Assembly: GCA_022361275.1 (NCBI GenBank)
Contig: JAKSBE010000386.1
Location: 1 to 47,378, forward strand
Length of the DNA: 47,378 nt
Reading direction: 5' to 3'
Source: Kiloniellales bacterium
Lineage (GTDB): Bacteria; Pseudomonadota; Alphaproteobacteria; Kiloniellales; JAKSBE01
Translations under genes and position numbers: made by a program
Shown: piece after piece, positions 46,349 through 47,378 of the stretch
Layout: every line of letters starts with the position of its first letter
How positions within the stretch are numbered: the first letter of the stretch is position 1
Notes under the pieces: generated by a model
Seen by the model: only the letters and a program-made list of their open reading frames with translations
Database searches by the model: none
Told to the model about the DNA's origin: nothing

Positions 46349-46363
46349 TTAATTTTATTTTAA
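46349..46363 (+). promoter_or_regulatory. CtrA-like site upstream of flbT
   Basis: TTAA-TTTTATT-TTAA, an exact match to TTAA-N7-TTAA, 51 nt upstream of the flbT ATG. The local sequence is AT-rich in a GC-rich genome, so a chance match is easier here than elsewhere. Confidence 0.4.
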
Positions 46364-46413
46364 TTAAAAAGTCTGTTTTATCAGGTCGATATCAAACCTT
46401 TAGGGTAAACCTC

Positions 46414-46803
46414 ATGCCCCTGAAGCTGACACTCGGCAAGGGCGAGAAGCTGATCGTCAACGGCGCGGTCGTCAAGAACGACGGCGACGTCGCCAGCCTC
46501 GTCTTCGAGAACCAGGCGCACATCCTGCGGCAGAAAGACATCCTTACGGCCGAGGACGCCGGCACCCCGGCCTCCCGGGTCTATCTGGCCCTGCAATGTG
46601 CCTACCTCTTTCCCGACCGCCGGCAGGCCTTCGTCGAGGAATTCGACCGGCTGCTCTGCGACTACCTTCAGGCGGCGCCCAGCGCCGAGACGCTGGCTGC
46701 GGATATCCGCAGGCGGCTCGCCGCGGACCAGCTCTACGCCGGGCTCAAGGCCTGCCAGAAGCTGATCGAGCACGAAGCCGGGATCCTGCAGCATGCCGAA
46801 TGA
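46414..46803 (+). CDS. flbT: Flagellin synthesis regulator FlbT
   Basis: 129-aa post-transcriptional regulator that in Caulobacter binds flagellin mRNA leaders and limits translation until the hook is finished. It begins MPLKLTLGKGEKLIVNGAVV (start at 46414; a longer reading is rejected because it runs over the promoter) and has LVFENQAHILRQKDILTAED and RVYLALQCAYLFPD, standard FlbT. It overlaps flaF by 11 nt. Confidence 0.95.
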   Translation: MPLKLTLGKGEKLIVNGAVVKNDGDVASLVFENQAHILRQKDILTAEDAGTPASRVYLALQCAYLFPDRRQAFVEEFDRLLCDYLQAAPSAETLAADIRRRLAADQLYAGLKACQKLIEHEAGILQHAE

Positions 46804-47245
46804 GTCGGCGGCGAAATCCTACGGCGGGCGCATGGGCCAGGGCGGCTCGCCCCGGGAGACCGAGGGCCGGGCCCTGCTGGAGTCGGCGCGCCGCATGGCC
46901 GAGGTCCAGAAGACCCCGGACGACGTCAAGGCGATGAAGGAAACGGCGCGCCTGAACTGGCGGCTCTGGACCATCTTCCAGGCCGAGGTGACCCAGGCCG
47001 ACTGCCCGCTGCCGCCGGAGGTCCGCAAGAACATGCTGGACCTCTGCAACTTCGTCGACAAGCACACCGTGCGGCTGCTGGCCAATCCGGAGCCCGAGGG
47101 CTTCGACGTCCTGATCAACATCAATCGCCAGATCGCCGCCGGGCTTCTGGCCGAGATCCCGGCGCCCGGCGGCCCGGCCGCGGCCGGACCTGGTCCGTCC
47201 GGTCCCCAGGGCACCCCGCCCCCCAGCGGCGGTATCTCCGTCTAG
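46793..47245 (+). CDS. flaF: Flagellin biosynthesis regulator FlaF
   Basis: Partner of FlbT, required for flagellin secretion and synthesis in alphaproteobacteria. 150 aa: RETEGRALLESARRMAEVQK, then ETARLNWRLWTIFQAEV and LPPEVRKNMLDLCNFVDKHT are the conserved FlaF core. A proline/glycine-rich tail of about 30 residues (GGPAAAGPGPSGPQGTPPPS) is an extension. The start lies inside flbT. The remaining 133 bases to the window end show no gene. Confidence 0.94.
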   Translation: MPNESAAKSYGGRMGQGGSPRETEGRALLESARRMAEVQKTPDDVKAMKETARLNWRLWTIFQAEVTQADCPLPPEVRKNMLDLCNFVDKHTVRLLANPEPEGFDVLININRQIAAGLLAEIPAPGGPAAAGPGPSGPQGTPPPSGGISV

Positions 47246-47378
47246 GACCGGCCCCAAGGACCGATCCGCCCGGCCTCGGCCCTGGCCTCGACCGCGTCAC
47301 CGCATCCGCGCACAGCCTCCGACCTCGAGAACCAGCCCCGGACACCGCCGCCTTGCCAGCCCAGGATGCGCCAGCCCA

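Overview
The window is a GC-rich alphaproteobacterial chromosome segment, most likely from a Rhodospirillales/Kiloniellales-type organism. The evidence is the gene set: FliX, FlbT and FlaF (alphaproteobacterial flagellar regulators), the hybrid kinase CckA, a single-cysteine DksA, and a recA promoter carrying the alphaproteobacterial SOS box GTTC-N7-GTTC. No tRNA, rRNA, CRISPR array or insertion sequence was seen. One 168-bp MITE-like inverted repeat is present.

Layout. (1) 1-4114: housekeeping genes alaS (3' end outside the window, apparent one-base frameshift near its 5' end) and recA, both on the minus strand. (2) 4235-10270, minus: flgB-flgC-fliE-fliQ-fliR-flhB-cckA, i.e. proximal rod and export gate genes followed by the CckA cell-cycle kinase. 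(3) 10431-12557, plus: csrA, a free-standing FlhB C-domain protein, an unknown small protein, fliO and fliP. (4) 12696-21650, minus: fliL-fliM-DUF6468 (PflI-like)-motE-like, then cheY-cheZ, the inverted-repeat element, and a translationally coupled trio of two MotB-like proteins and a large secreted protein with AMIN-like modules and TPRs. (5) 21932-25272, plus: flgF-flgG-flgA-flgH behind a sigma-54 promoter, ending at a strong terminator; dksA and fliX follow on the minus strand. (6) 26603-32802, plus: flgI-flgJ-flgN-flgK-flgL and an unknown protein whose C-terminus resembles flagellin, behind a second sigma-54-type promoter. (7) 33087-41154: two sigma-54-dependent flagellin genes flanking a six-gene minus-strand operon (DUF4910 peptidase-like, AAC(3)-like acetyltransferase, amino-acid adenylation enzyme, carrier protein, methyltransferase, FAD oxidoreductase). 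(8) 41253-47245: a TPR/GT41 glycosyltransferase, two small unknown proteins, a Maf/DUF115 flagellin glycosyltransferase, flbT and flaF.

How it works together. The window encodes much of a flagellum: export gate, rod, P and L rings, hook-filament junction, filament, part of the switch, stator-like proteins and CheY/CheZ. Many core genes (fliF, fliG, fliN, flhA, flgE, motA) must lie elsewhere. Promoters suggest a Caulobacter-like hierarchy. CtrA-like TTAA-N7-TTAA variants precede flgB, cheY, fliL, fliX and flbT. Sigma-54 -24/-12 elements precede flgF, flgI and both flagellins. The most novel-looking unit is the operon between the two flagellin genes. It combines amino-acid activation, carrier loading, methylation and acetylation, next to two different flagellin glycosyltransferase types, so it may build an amino-acid-derived substituent on flagellin or its glycan.
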